DNA of 43,919 nucleotides from Spirabiliibacterium falconis (lineage in GTDB: Bacteria; Pseudomonadota; Gammaproteobacteria; Enterobacterales; Pasteurellaceae). Positions 34,944 to 43,888 of this stretch are shown piece after piece (position 1 is the first letter of the stretch; every line of letters starts with the position of its first letter). A program made the position numbers and the translations under genes. The notes beneath the pieces are model-generated. The model ran no database searches. It was given only the letters and a program-made list of their open reading frames with translations, and had not been told where the DNA came from. Location of the stretch: assembly GCF_014885015.1 (NCBI RefSeq), contig NZ_JABMIJ010000026.1:1-43919 (forward strand). Reading direction: 5' to 3'.

Positions 34944-35713
34944 AGGGCTAACAGAATAATTTTTTCAGGATCGATGGTAAAATAAACCTGTTCGCCAATG
35001 TTAAATATTTGTGAGTCTCGGGAAGAGGCGCACAGCACAAGGCGATCAATGGCTAATAAGACTTCTTGTGTATCTTGTTGAGTGGTTACGTTCTTGATGG
35101 TGCCCGTAAACGTATTGACGGCATTGCAAGGGGTGTAGGAGATATTGATCCAAGGGGCTTTAAACATCATCAATAACTCTTGTCCTAGATGAATATTTAA
35201 CCGTTTTTGGCTTGCTTTAGTAATGCTGACAATAAGTGGGGTCTCAAATCCAAATACGTTTAGGCTGACATTGCATTTTAAATAATGATCTTCAATATGA
35301 ACGACTTGCCCAAATAATTGATTGCGCGCACTGCTTTGTAAGCCAAAACGTGCGGTAGCGGCCAACAGGCTGGTAAGCGGGATGGATTCATCTTGCAAGA
35401 GTGTAAATGCGCGTTGTTGCGCTTGCTCAAGTAAATGATAAAGTTTGAGTATGCGTTTGGCATAATCGGTAAGTTGTGTACCACCGCCTTCTTTTCCGCC
35501 CGTATTACGCAGTAATAAAGGTTTTGGGCTGACAGCCTCCATGGCATTTAGGCTATCCCACGCAGTTTTATAACTAAGATTGATTTGTTTTGCAGCCTGT
35601 GCAATTGAGCCCGTTGTATCAATGTGTTGAAGCAATGCAATGCGTCTAGGGTCAACAAAGCATTGCTGTTGCAACTTTATGCTTAAATCAATTTCAATAT
35701 TTTTCTCTGTCAT
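34940..35713 (-). CDS. modE: Molybdate-responsive regulator ModE
   Basis: ModE binds molybdate and represses modABC. The 257-residue protein has an N-terminal winged-helix domain (DPRRIALLQHIDTTGSIAQAAKQINLSYKTAWDSLNAME, with TGGKEGGGTQLT as the wing) and two C-terminal Mop/TOBE domains with SARNQLFG and KAPWINIS. It is of the full E. coli type. Divergent from modA, with a shared 118-base region holding a ModE box. Confidence 0.95.
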   Translation of the reverse strand: MTEKNIEIDLSIKLQQQCFVDPRRIALLQHIDTTGSIAQAAKQINLSYKTAWDSLNAMEAVSPKPLLLRNTGGKEGGGTQLTDYAKRILKLYHLLEQAQQRAFTLLQDESIPLTSLLAATARFGLQSSARNQLFGQVVHIEDHYLKCNVSLNVFGFETPLIVSITKASQKRLNIHLGQELLMMFKAPWINISYTPCNAVNTFTGTIKNVTTQQDTQEVLLAIDRLVLCASSRDSQIFNIGEQVYFTIDPEKIILLAL

Positions 35714-35759
35714 ACTCTCTCCGCACTCATTATCACTTATTGTAAAAGAAAATTCTGTC

Positions 35760-35806
35760 TTGCCATAGTGCTATTTTTATAGCATTATATATCTAGTTAT
35801 ATAACG
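35760..35806 (+). promoter_or_regulatory. modA promoter and ModE box
   Basis: CATTATATA-TCTAGT-TATATAACG (35783-35806) is an almost perfect palindrome matching the ModE operator pattern. TTGCCA (35760-35765) is a -35 candidate; 17 bases downstream the -10 falls inside the palindrome. Molybdate-bound ModE should block transcription of modABC here. Confidence 0.8.
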
Positions 35807-35831
35807 AACTCCGTTTAAAATAGAGGTGATT

Positions 35832-36599
35832 ATGTTCAAAATGATCAAAAAAACAGTTTTTATTGTGGGGACATTAATGTTTGCATTACCAGGACTTACA
35901 CACGAAAAATTAACTGTATTTGCTGCAGCGTCAATGACGAATGTCTTGCAAGAGATAGCCACCCAGTTTAAAGATGAGCATAAAGACACCGAGGTTGTAT
36001 TTTCATTTGCATCATCATCGGTTGTGGCTCGTCAGATCAATGAAGGTGCGCCTGCTGACATCTTCATTTCAGCGAATCAAAAATGGATGAACTTTTTAGA
36101 AGAAAACAACAAAATCGTGAACGATTCTCGTCGAACTATCGCGGGGAATACGTTGGTATTAATTGCGCCTAAAACCGCAGGAGATGTGAAATTTGACCCT
36201 GCGAAACCAGAATGGGTTGCCTATTTAGGCGATCGTTATTTGGCTGTGGGTGATCCTGATCATGTTCCAGCAGGCAACTATGCTAAAACAGCATTAACTA
36301 ATCTTGAACTTTGGGGGCAAGTTGAAAATAAATTAGCTCGTGCAGCAAATGTGCGTGCGGCTTTGGCGTTGGTGGAGCGTGGTGAATCACCATTGGGTAT
36401 TGTTTATGCAACCGATGCAGCGGAAAGCAATAAAGTGCAGGTTGTTGGCACATTCCCACAGAGCGCATATAACGCCATTGAATATCCCGCCGCTATTGTA
36501 AAAGAGCACGATAGCAAAACTGCACAGGATTTTATGACGTTTTTAGGATCGGATAAAGGCAAAGCAACGCTGGCTAAATATGGATTTAGCGTAAATTAG
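35832..36599 (+). CDS. modA: Molybdate-binding periplasmic protein
   Basis: ModA captures molybdate and tungstate in the periplasm. The 255-residue precursor starts with a signal peptide (cleavage near LTH, about 24) followed by LTVFAAASMTNVLQEI, the family hallmark with the oxyanion-binding Ser. Other conserved parts are FASSSVVARQINEGAPADIFISA and DPDHVPAGNYA. The ATG at 35832 has GAGGT upstream; a GTG two codons earlier is unlikely. No uptake signals in the gene. Confidence 0.96.
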   Translation: MFKMIKKTVFIVGTLMFALPGLTHEKLTVFAAASMTNVLQEIATQFKDEHKDTEVVFSFASSSVVARQINEGAPADIFISANQKWMNFLEENNKIVNDSRRTIAGNTLVLIAPKTAGDVKFDPAKPEWVAYLGDRYLAVGDPDHVPAGNYAKTALTNLELWGQVENKLARAANVRAALALVERGESPLGIVYATDAAESNKVQVVGTFPQSAYNAIEYPAAIVKEHDSKTAQDFMTFLGSDKGKATLAKYGFSVN

Positions 36600-36615
36600 T
36601 CTCGTTTATTATGGT

Positions 36616-36639
36616 AAAGTGCGGTATTGACCGCACTTT
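36616..36639 (+). terminator. Uptake-signal hairpin between modA and modB
   Basis: AAAGTGCGGT (36616-36625), loop ATTG, AAAGTGCGGT complement (36630-36639), followed by CATTTT. The 10-bp stem with a 4-base loop is the most compact of the uptake-signal hairpins here. As modB and modC lie downstream in the same operon, it may act as a partial terminator or as a 3' stabiliser of modA mRNA. Confidence 0.6.
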
Positions 36640-36661
36640 CATTTTAGGAAAGGCGGTTGTT

Positions 36662-37387
36662 TTGGACGCATGGATATCTTTCTTCTCACTGTCTCCCGTT
36701 GAGATAAGTGCCGTTAAATTAAGTTTACGCGTTGCACTGTTGGCAATGCTGTGGAGTTTGCCATTTGCAATTTTTTTGGCCTGGTTACTTGCTCGCTATG
36801 ACTTTCCTGGTAAAAATTTACTCAATGGTATCATCCATTTGCCTTTGGTGTTGCCACCTGTGGTAATAGGCTACCTTTTGCTTGTAGGGCTTGGGCGTAA
36901 TGGCGTGATTGGGCAATATTTGTATCAATGGTTTGGTATTACCTTTGCCTTTAGTTGGCGTGGTGCTGTGGTGGCCTCAGCAGTGGTTGCATTTCCATTA
37001 GTGGTGCGCTCGATTCGTTTAGCATTGGAAAATGTTGATCCAAAATTAGAACAAGCGGCTCGTACATTGGGTGCGAGTCCATGGCGTGTGTTTTTCAGCA
37101 TTACGTTACCGTTATCATTTTCAGGAATTTTAGCGGGTGTTGTGCTTGGATTTGCTCGCTCATTGGGCGAATTCGGTGCCACGATTACGTTTGTATCCAA
37201 CATTATTGGTGAAACACAGACTATTCCGCTGGCGATGTATTCTTTAATTGAAACGCCAGGTATGGAAAGTGCGGCGGCAAGATTGTGCGTGATTGCCATC
37301 ATTATTGCCTTAATTTCATTAATTTTATCTGAATGGCTGGCTCGTAAAGCAAAATATAAATTAGGACAACGTGATGCTGGAAATTAA
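36662..37387 (+). CDS. modB: Molybdate ABC transporter permease
   Basis: ModB is the inner-membrane channel of the molybdate importer. The protein aligns to E. coli ModB from about residue 5: LPLVLPPVVIGYLLL, FAFSWRGAVVAS, the EAA loop LEQAARTLGASPWRVFFSITLPLS, and ARSLGEFGATITFVSNI. No ATG fits the N-terminus. I take TTG at 36662 (LDAWISF, 241 residues), with AAAGG 8 bases upstream. An ATG at 36611 would translate the uptake-signal hairpin and is unlikely. The 3' end overlaps modC by 14 bases. Confidence 0.93.
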   Translation: MDAWISFFSLSPVEISAVKLSLRVALLAMLWSLPFAIFLAWLLARYDFPGKNLLNGIIHLPLVLPPVVIGYLLLVGLGRNGVIGQYLYQWFGITFAFSWRGAVVASAVVAFPLVVRSIRLALENVDPKLEQAARTLGASPWRVFFSITLPLSFSGILAGVVLGFARSLGEFGATITFVSNIIGETQTIPLAMYSLIETPGMESAAARLCVIAIIIALISLILSEWLARKAKYKLGQRDAGN

Positions 37388-38438
37388 TGTGAAACAGCGG
37401 TTAGGAACAATGGCCCTGAATGTTGATGTGACTGTGCCTAATCATGGCGTGACCGCACTTTTTGGGTTATCGGGAAGTGGAAAATCCTCCTTGATTAATC
37501 TGGTAAGTGGTTTGACGAAGCCAGATTCGGGTTATATTCACTTAAATGGTAAAACATTAGTGGACAGGCAGGGTGGCGTGTATGTACCCCCTGAAAAACG
37601 CAAAGTCGGATATGTGTTTCAAGATGCTCGCTTGTTTCCGCATTATACGGTACGTGGCAATTTGCATTATGGAATGAAACGCCAGCAGTATAGACATTTT
37701 GACGAAATTGTTGAATTATTAGGCATTCAAGCATTGCTCGATCGCTATCCACTGACCCTTTCAGGGGGTGAGAAACAGAGGGTGGCGATTGGACGGGCAT
37801 TATTCGCTCAGCCTGATTTATTATTAATGGACGAGCCTCTGGCAGCCTTGGATCTGCCACGCAAGCAAGAGTTGTTGGACTACCTTGATCGTCTGACCAA
37901 AGAGATTAACATTCCTATTTTATATGTTAGCCACAGTTTGGAAGAATTGTTGCGTTTAGCACAGCAAGTCATTTTAATGCAAGATGGGCAGGTTTTAGCT
38001 TATGATAAATTAGAGCGTATTTGGCAAAGTGAGCATTTTTTACCTTGGAAGAATGAAACAAAGCAAAGTGCGGTTTTTAGTTTGCCAATAGTGTTACACC
38101 ATCGTGATTTCCCAATGACCGCACTTGACTTTGCAGGGCAGCAATTGTGGATTAAACTCGTTAAGGGCAGCGCGGTAGGTGAGAAGGTGCGGGTTTGTAT
38201 TTATGCCTCTGATGTATCGATCGCATTAGAACGTGTAAAAAATAGCTCCATTCGCAATAGCCTTGCGTGTCAAATCAGTGCTATTAAGCATATTAATGAC
38301 CATGAGATCGAAATAGCATTAACGACAGACGGTTTAACGTTTTGTGCATTAATTACGCCATGGGCATTTTCTGAATTGGCGTTACGAGTTGGAATGCGTG
38401 TATTTGCGCAGGTGAAAAGTGTTAGTGTGATTCGCTAA
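37374..38438 (+). CDS. modC: Molybdate ABC transporter ATP-binding protein
   Basis: ModC powers molybdate uptake. The 354-residue protein has Walker A (GLSGSGKS, 31-38), the signature LSGGEKQRVAIGRAL, Walker B (LLLMDEPLAALD), switch His (LYVSHS) and a C-terminal TOBE/Mop domain from about 290. The ATG at 37374 matches the E. coli start MLELNF; a GTG one codon upstream is in frame. Three uptake signals lie inside (37452, 38066, 38118). Confidence 0.95.
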   Translation: MLEINVKQRLGTMALNVDVTVPNHGVTALFGLSGSGKSSLINLVSGLTKPDSGYIHLNGKTLVDRQGGVYVPPEKRKVGYVFQDARLFPHYTVRGNLHYGMKRQQYRHFDEIVELLGIQALLDRYPLTLSGGEKQRVAIGRALFAQPDLLLMDEPLAALDLPRKQELLDYLDRLTKEINIPILYVSHSLEELLRLAQQVILMQDGQVLAYDKLERIWQSEHFLPWKNETKQSAVFSLPIVLHHRDFPMTALDFAGQQLWIKLVKGSAVGEKVRVCIYASDVSIALERVKNSSIRNSLACQISAIKHINDHEIEIALTTDGLTFCALITPWAFSELALRVGMRVFAQVKSVSVIR

Positions 38439-38441
38439 AAT

Positions 38442-38470
38442 AAAAACCCTTGGCATGCCAAGGGTTTTTT
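38442..38470. terminator. Bidirectional terminator between modC and frdD
   Basis: AAAAACCCTTGGCA (38442-38455) meets its exact complement (38456-38469), a perfect palindrome ending in T runs in both directions. It separates the convergent modABC and frdABCD operons. Confidence 0.93.
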
Positions 38471-38483
38471 GTGTTTTAAGAGA

Positions 38484-38825
38484 TTAAATGTTGATAACCG
38501 CAAAGAATGTGATCACACTATAAAGTGTAGCTAGCCCATAGAAAATAACACCACTGGCTGGAAGATGCACTTTAAAATCGTGCAAAGCGTGATGGATACG
38601 GTGCATACCACACCACATTGGGAAAATCGCAACAACAAGAAGAATTAATTTGCCTAAAAAACTGTGGGCAAAGGTAATCATATTCTCCGCACTGACTAAT
38701 CCCAATGGATAAAGAAATAGCAAAATTAGCGCTAAAACGGGGAACACGATTGCGCTCACAGTACCGCCAGCACCAAAGAGTAGCCATACCACAGGCTCAT
38801 TGGAACGTTTTGGTGATTGATTCAT
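38484..38825 (-). CDS. frdD: Fumarate reductase membrane anchor subunit D
   Basis: FrdD and FrdC anchor the FrdAB dimer to the inner membrane and carry the menaquinol site. The 113-residue protein has three hydrophobic helices and the conserved [17 protein letters not shown] segment. AAGGAGGA precedes the ATG at 38825; an upstream in-frame start is not supported. Last gene of frdABCD. Confidence 0.95.
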   Translation of the reverse strand: MNQSPKRSNEPVVWLLFGAGGTVSAIVFPVLALILLFLYPLGLVSAENMITFAHSFLGKLILLVVAIFPMWCGMHRIHHALHDFKVHLPASGVIFYGLATLYSVITFFAVINI

Positions 38826-38835
38826 CGTATCCTCC

Positions 38836-39237
38836 TTAAATATATACAAGAACAAGGGTAATAAGTGACACCAATAATGTGATTGCCCACATTACCAGAC
38901 GAATCCACGCTTGTGGCACACGCTCATTCTTGTAGATAAGATTTAATGCTTTAGGTGTTAACCCAAACCAAGTGACTGTATTGAATACTAAGCCAGCCAT
39001 TGTGATGACATTCAGCAGGATCACCAATGGATTTTTCAAAAAACTCACGAAATTGGTTTCAAAAGAACCATTTCCGAGGCAAAGAAAAGCATAAAATAAA
39101 ACAATACAAAACCAAACTGTTGGAAGTGCGGTTGCTTCACGCACCATATAGAATTTATAAAAATCCAGTTTTTTCCACCAAGTCGGTTTAACTTCACGAA
39201 CGTATTTTTTACGTTTAGTTGCTGCCGTTGTGTTCAT
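38836..39237 (-). CDS. frdC: Fumarate reductase membrane anchor subunit C
   Basis: A 133-residue membrane subunit with three hydrophobic helices. Conserved: [27 protein letters not shown] near the N-terminus and the helix with [11 protein letters not shown]. It works with FrdD to bind menaquinol. It lies 10 bases after frdB and 10 before frdD. One uptake signal (39124) encodes TAL in the ATALP segment. Confidence 0.95.
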   Translation of the reverse strand: MNTTAATKRKKYVREVKPTWWKKLDFYKFYMVREATALPTVWFCIVLFYAFLCLGNGSFETNFVSFLKNPLVILLNVITMAGLVFNTVTWFGLTPKALNLIYKNERVPQAWIRLVMWAITLLVSLITLVLVYI

Positions 39238-39247
39238 TCGTATCTCC

Positions 39248-39985
39248 TTACTTTTGCGGTTTCAGCATTGCGATAACGTAGTCTTTAGACGACTCGACTT
39301 TGCCTTGGTTTACCGCAGCCGCTGGGTCAACGTGTTTTGGACACACTTCAGAGCAAAAACCTACAAAAGTACATGTCCAAACCCCATTTTTACCATTGAT
39401 AATTTTCATTCGCTCAGCTTTACCATGATCACGATTATCAAGGTTGTAACGATGTGCAAGTGTTAATACAGCTGGTCCAACAAATTCAGGGTTCAAGCCA
39501 AATTGTGGACAGGCGGCGTAACACAATCCGCAGTTAATACACATAGAGAAAGTGCGGTATTTTTCCAGTTGTGCTGGTGTTTGTTTTGCACGTTGCCCTG
39601 GTGGAGTTTGGTTACCAATGATATAAGGTTTGATAGACTCTAGGCTTTCAATAAAGTGGCTCAAATCAACCACTAAATCACGCTCAATTGGGAAATTCGC
39701 CAATGGTTCAATGCGCATAAAACCACTGTAATCGCGTAAAAATGTTTTACAGGCGAGGCTTGGGCGATTGTTGACCATCATGCCACAAGAACCACAAATT
39801 GCCATACGGCAAGACCAGCGATAAGACAATTCAGGCTCAAGTTGATCTTTGATATAGCCTAGTGCGTCAAGCAGTGATGTTTGATCATCGTAAGGCACAT
39901 CGTAGGCTTTCAAATAAGGTTCGTTATCGACTTCTGGGTTGTAGCGCAGAATTTCGATTTTCATAATTTTATTTGCTTGACCCAT
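39248..39985 (-). CDS. frdB: Fumarate reductase iron-sulfur subunit
   Basis: FrdB passes electrons from menaquinol to FrdA through three clusters. The 245-residue protein shows the [2Fe-2S] ligands Cys59, Cys64, Cys67, Cys79 ([10 protein letters not shown] and LACKTF), the [4Fe-4S] motif [12 protein letters not shown] and the [3Fe-4S] motif [20 protein letters not shown] precedes the ATG. It starts 3 bases after the frdA stop. Confidence 0.97.
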   Translation of the reverse strand: MGQANKIMKIEILRYNPEVDNEPYLKAYDVPYDDQTSLLDALGYIKDQLEPELSYRWSCRMAICGSCGMMVNNRPSLACKTFLRDYSGFMRIEPLANFPIERDLVVDLSHFIESLESIKPYIIGNQTPPGQRAKQTPAQLEKYRTFSMCINCGLCYAACPQFGLNPEFVGPAVLTLAHRYNLDNRDHGKAERMKIINGKNGVWTCTFVGFCSEVCPKHVDPAAAVNQGKVESSKDYVIAMLKPQK

Positions 39986-39988
39986 AGT

Positions 39989-41779
39989 TTACTCCTTATT
40001 TGCCTTGGCTGCTTTTTCAGCCGCTTCCGCTTCTGCACCATATACACGTTTTGCTGGCTGTGATTTAGTAATTTTTACATCACTATATTCAATGGTTGGT
40101 GCACCATCTGCATTGTAATAGGCTAGAGTATGTTTGAGGTAGTTCACATCATCACGTTCAGTGTAGTCTAAGCGTTGATGTGCGCCACGTGACTCTTTAC
40201 GAGCGATAGCTGATGAAGAGATTGATTGGGCAACATCTAAGATTGTGCCAAGTTCAATGGTATATAAAATGTCTGTATTGAACACACTTGAACGGTCAGA
40301 AATACGAATTTTCTTAAAGCGTTCTTTCAATTCAGCAATTTTATCCACGGTTTTTTGCATGGATTCTTCGGTACGATAAATACCACAGCCTTCTTCCATC
40401 GCATCACCCATTTCATCACGAATATGTGACCAGCTTTCGTTGCCTTCCTGATCAAGTAGTGCATTAAGGCGAGCGACAACATCACGAGCTTGGGCATCAA
40501 TTGCTGCACTATTAACTTGTGCACTTTCTGCGGCACGTTTGGCGGCATTCTCGCCCGCCACTTTACCAAGTACAACAAGTTCGGCCAGTGAGTTTGATCC
40601 TAAACGATTTGCACCATGTAAGCCTGAAGACGCACATTCACCCACGGCAAATAGACCTTTAATGCGTGTTTCTGATTGTTGATCAACTTCAATACCACCC
40701 ATGGTGTAGTGTACGACTGGACGCACTGGAATTGGTGCTTTAGCAGGGTCGACCCCTTCATACGCTTTGGCAAGTTCGCAAATAAATGGTAAGCGTTCAT
40801 GCAAATATTTTTCCCCGAGATGACGCAAATCAAGGTGAACAACATCAACACCTTTAGCCGTTTTAAGGGTGTTACCCTTACGCCATTCTTGCCAGAATGC
40901 TTGGGACACTTTATCACGTGGCCCTAATTCCATATATTTATTTTCAGGTTTACCAATTGGCGTTTCAGGGCCAAGACCGTAATCTTGCAAATAACGGTAG
41001 CCATCTTTATTGACTAAGATACCACCTTCCCCACGGCATCCTTCGGTCATTAAAATCCCTGTATTTGGTAAACCAGTTGGGTGATATTGCACAAATTCCA
41101 TATCACGTAATGGTACGCCATGGCGATAGGCCATTGATAAACCATCACCTGTTACAATTCCCCCGTTTGTGTTAAAGCGGAATGCACGGCAACCGCCACC
41201 TGTTGCAATTACCACTGCATTGGCGTTAATTTGCACTAGCGTACCTTCCATCATATTCATGGCTACCACGCCACGAGCATGACCATCATCGGTCAAAATA
41301 TCCAATACGAAGTGTTCATCATAGCGAATAATTTGAGGGAATTGGATTGAAGTTTGAAATAACGTATGCAGTAAATGGAAGCCAGTTTTATCTGCAGCAA
41401 ACCATGTACGCTCAATTTTCATTCCACCAAAACGGCGAACATTGACTTCTCCGTCTTGACGGCGACTCCATGGACAACCCCAGCGTTCAAGTTGGGTCAT
41501 TTCGACAGGAGAGTGCTCAACAAAATATTCAACAACATCTTGCTCACATAACCAGTCACCACCTGCTACGGTATCATGGAAATGTTTGTCATAGCTATCT
41601 TCTGATTTAATAACAGCCGCAGCACCACCTTCTGCTGCCACAGTATGGCTACGCATAGGGTAAACTTTTGAAATTAATGCAATTTTAAGGTTAGGGTTTG
41701 CTTCAGCAGCAGCGATTGCAGCACGCAAGCCACCACCGCCAGCACCAACAATTGCAATATCGACATTAACGGTTTGCAC
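39989..41779 (-). CDS. frdA: Fumarate reductase flavoprotein subunit
   Basis: FrdA reduces fumarate to succinate in anaerobic respiration. The 596-residue protein has the Rossmann motif GAGGGGLRAA, the covalent-FAD His45 (RSHTVAAEGG), the capping-domain region YHPTGLPNTGILMTEGCRGEGGILVN and the active-site segment HYTMGGIEVDQQSET, and the C-terminal RRKESRGAHQRLDYTERDD-type block. First gene of frdABCD. No uptake signal lies within the gene, in contrast with most neighbours. Confidence 0.98.
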   Translation of the reverse strand: MQTVNVDIAIVGAGGGGLRAAIAAAEANPNLKIALISKVYPMRSHTVAAEGGAAAVIKSEDSYDKHFHDTVAGGDWLCEQDVVEYFVEHSPVEMTQLERWGCPWSRRQDGEVNVRRFGGMKIERTWFAADKTGFHLLHTLFQTSIQFPQIIRYDEHFVLDILTDDGHARGVVAMNMMEGTLVQINANAVVIATGGGCRAFRFNTNGGIVTGDGLSMAYRHGVPLRDMEFVQYHPTGLPNTGILMTEGCRGEGGILVNKDGYRYLQDYGLGPETPIGKPENKYMELGPRDKVSQAFWQEWRKGNTLKTAKGVDVVHLDLRHLGEKYLHERLPFICELAKAYEGVDPAKAPIPVRPVVHYTMGGIEVDQQSETRIKGLFAVGECASSGLHGANRLGSNSLAELVVLGKVAGENAAKRAAESAQVNSAAIDAQARDVVARLNALLDQEGNESWSHIRDEMGDAMEEGCGIYRTEESMQKTVDKIAELKERFKKIRISDRSSVFNTDILYTIELGTILDVAQSISSSAIARKESRGAHQRLDYTERDDVNYLKHTLAYYNADGAPTIEYSDVKITKSQPAKRVYGAEAEAAEKAAKANKE

Positions 41780-41856
41780 GATATTCCTCCACGCAAAATG
41801 TGAGTAAAAGTAATGATTTTAAATACAAAAAGTAAGAATCGTTAAAATATCTATTT

Positions 41857-41870
41857 TTGATTAGTGTCAT
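41857..41870 (-). promoter_or_regulatory. FNR-like site upstream of frdA
   Basis: TTGAT-TAGT-GTCAT matches the FNR consensus TTGAT-N4-ATCAA in 8 of 10 positions. If it acts at -41.5, transcription of frdA would begin near 41822, but no good -10 is seen there. FNR activation of frd is well known in related bacteria. Confidence 0.4.
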
Positions 41871-41935
41871 TTTGCCACCTTTTTGATAACAAATTAATTA
41901 CTTTTTTCTAAATCGCCAGAAAAAGGTTTCATTTC

Positions 41936-41949
41936 GTGATCTAACTCAA
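41936..41949. promoter_or_regulatory. FNR/CRP-like palindrome between frdA and epmA
   Basis: GTGAT-CTAA-CTCAA matches the FNR consensus in 8 of 10, and with its flanks (CGTGA-N6-TCAAA) also the CRP core in 8 of 10. It lies about 160 bases from frdA. Together with the site at 41857, one uptake signal (42017) and the epmA promoter it is what I see in the 322-base gap 41780-42101. Confidence 0.4.
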
Positions 41950-42043
41950 AAAAGCGATACAGGATAATAACTTACTTAAATAGTATGGTATTTCGTTGTT
42001 CTATTTGGCATAGAAAAAGTGCGGTTATTTCATATAAAATCCA

Positions 42044-42072
42044 TTGAGAGTTAACCTAATAATCGCTAGAAT
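42044..42072 (+). promoter_or_regulatory. epmA promoter
   Basis: TTGAGA (42044-42049), exactly 17 bases, TAGAAT (42067-42072): a good sigma-70 promoter, 30 bases before the epmA start. Confidence 0.75.
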
Positions 42073-42101
42073 GCCCACAATTTTACATAAAGCAGGTTGA
42101 T

Positions 42102-43073
42102 ATGATTTTACAACAACAATGGCAGCCCAGTGCGCCAATGAAAAATATTCTTGCTCGCGCCAAAATGCTGGCAGAACTTCGCAGCTTTTTCACTGATCGT
42201 GGCTTATTGGAAGTTGAAACCCCTATTTTGAGCGAGTTTGCGGTTACTGACGTGCATTTGAGTGTGTTTGAAAGCCGCTATGATGCGCCGTTTGCTGATG
42301 GTGATAAACCCCTTTATCTTGCCACCAGCCCTGAATATCATATGAAACGCTTACTTGCCGCAGGCAGTGGACCGATTTTTCAAATCAGCAAAGTGTTCCG
42401 TAACGAAGAAAATGGTGCACACCATAATCCAGAATTTACCATGTTAGAGTGGTATCGACCGCACTTTGATATGTTTCGGCTTATCAATGAAGTGGACGAT
42501 TTACTGCAACAAATTTTAGATTGTAAACCAGCAGAAAGTTTTAGCTATCAATTTATTTTCCAAGAATGTGTGGGACTTGATCCGCTTTCGGCAGAGAAGC
42601 AGCAGCTCGTGAAAAAAGCGCAAGAGCAAGGGTTGATGGACGCAGAGAATCAAACACGTGATGGGTTATTGCAGTTTTTATTTACCGCACTTGTTGAGCC
42701 AAAAATTGGGCAAGAATGCCCAGCGGTGGTGTACCATTTCCCGACTACGCAGGCAGCACTTGCACAAATTAGTTCTGAAGATCATCGTGTAGCGGAGCGT
42801 TTTGAGTTTTATTTCAAAGGGCTTGAACTTGCAAATGGCTTTAATGAACTCACCGATGCGCAAGAGCAAATTCAGCGTTTTGAGCGAGATAACAAACAAC
42901 GTAGCGCACTTGGCTTACCTGAACGTGCGATTGATCAACGCTTTATCTCAGCGTTGCGTCATGGAATGCCACAGTGTTCGGGCGTCGCACTGGGGGTTGA
43001 TCGCCTGTTGATGATCGCACTGGGTGAAAAAGAGATTCGCAATGTGCTGACGTTTAATATTGAGAACGCATAA
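42102..43073 (+). CDS. epmA: EF-P--(R)-beta-lysine ligase EpmA (PoxA/GenX)
   Basis: EpmA attaches (R)-beta-lysine to a conserved Lys of elongation factor P, which relieves ribosome stalling at polyproline. The 323-residue protein is a class II lysyl-tRNA synthetase-like catalytic domain without the anticodon-binding part: motif 1 ([17 protein letters not shown]), motif 2 ([22 protein letters not shown]), motif 3 ([15 protein letters not shown]). It is divergent from frdABCD as in E. coli. Its partner EpmB is not in the window. Confidence 0.96.
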   Translation: MILQQQWQPSAPMKNILARAKMLAELRSFFTDRGLLEVETPILSEFAVTDVHLSVFESRYDAPFADGDKPLYLATSPEYHMKRLLAAGSGPIFQISKVFRNEENGAHHNPEFTMLEWYRPHFDMFRLINEVDDLLQQILDCKPAESFSYQFIFQECVGLDPLSAEKQQLVKKAQEQGLMDAENQTRDGLLQFLFTALVEPKIGQECPAVVYHFPTTQAALAQISSEDHRVAERFEFYFKGLELANGFNELTDAQEQIQRFERDNKQRSALGLPERAIDQRFISALRHGMPQCSGVALGVDRLLMIALGEKEIRNVLTFNIENA

Positions 43074-43084
43074 TTGGAGTTGCT

Positions 43085-43888
43085 ATGTCTGAATTAATGA
43101 TTGCCGCCATTTTAGGCATTGTGGAAGGATTAACCGAGTTTTTGCCCGTTTCATCGACAGGGCATATGATTATCGCAGGCTATTTTCTAAACTTTACAGG
43201 CGAAAAAGCAGCGACGTTTGAAGTTATTATTCAACTTGGCTCGATTTTGGCGGTGGTGGTGGTATTTTGGCGGAAAATGTTTGGCTTAATTGGCATTCAT
43301 TTTGGCAAGCCGCCTGCACCAAATCATTCGCAATTAAGCCTATTACACATCATTTTAGGGATGATTCCAGCTGTTGTGTTGGGGCTGGCGTTTCATCACA
43401 CGATTAAATCGTGGTTTACGATACAAAACGTGATTTTTTCGCTGATTGCGGGGGGGATTTTGCTCATCATTGCGGAGAAAATGCGTCCGCAAGTACGAGC
43501 ACATACAGTGGATCAAATCTCCTACAAACAAGCCTTTGCCATTGGTTTATTTCAATGCTTAGCACTTTCACCCGGTTTTTCTCGCTCAGGTGCGACGATT
43601 TCAGGCGGTTTATTAATGGGCGTTGGACGACAAGCCGCAGCGGAATATTCATTTATTCTTGCAGTGCCAATGATGATGGGCGCAACGGTGTTAGATTTAT
43701 ACAAAAGTCTAAACTTTCTCACCAGTGCAGATATTCCAATGTTTGTTGTGGGCTTTGTTGTTGCGTTTGTTGTTGCCATGTTGGCGATCAAAGTCTTTTT
43801 AAATCTGATTACGCACATTACTTTTATCCCGTTTGCGATTTACCGTTTTATCGTTGCCATTGCATTGTATTTTGTGTTCATCCACTAA
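43085..43888 (+). CDS. uppP: Undecaprenyl-diphosphatase
   Basis: UppP (BacA) dephosphorylates undecaprenyl pyrophosphate so that the lipid carrier for peptidoglycan can be reused; overexpression gives bacitracin resistance. The 267-residue membrane protein has the two signature regions, [17 protein letters not shown] (about 14-30) and [14 protein letters not shown] (about 160-173), and about eight hydrophobic helices. TTGGAGTTGCT provides the ribosome-binding site, 11 bases after epmA, so the two may be co-transcribed. Confidence 0.96.
   Translation: MSELMIAAILGIVEGLTEFLPVSSTGHMIIAGYFLNFTGEKAATFEVIIQLGSILAVVVVFWRKMFGLIGIHFGKPPAPNHSQLSLLHIILGMIPAVVLGLAFHHTIKSWFTIQNVIFSLIAGGILLIIAEKMRPQVRAHTVDQISYKQAFAIGLFQCLALSPGFSRSGATISGGLLMGVGRQAAAEYSFILAVPMMMGATVLDLYKSLNFLTSADIPMFVVGFVVAFVVAMLAIKVFLNLITHITFIPFAIYRFIVAIALYFVFIH

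Noticed and set aside
36611-36661. 17-residue N-terminal extension of ModB from an ATG
   Set aside because: It would translate the uptake-signal hairpin, has no match in ModB, and the better ribosome-binding site serves the TTG at 36662.
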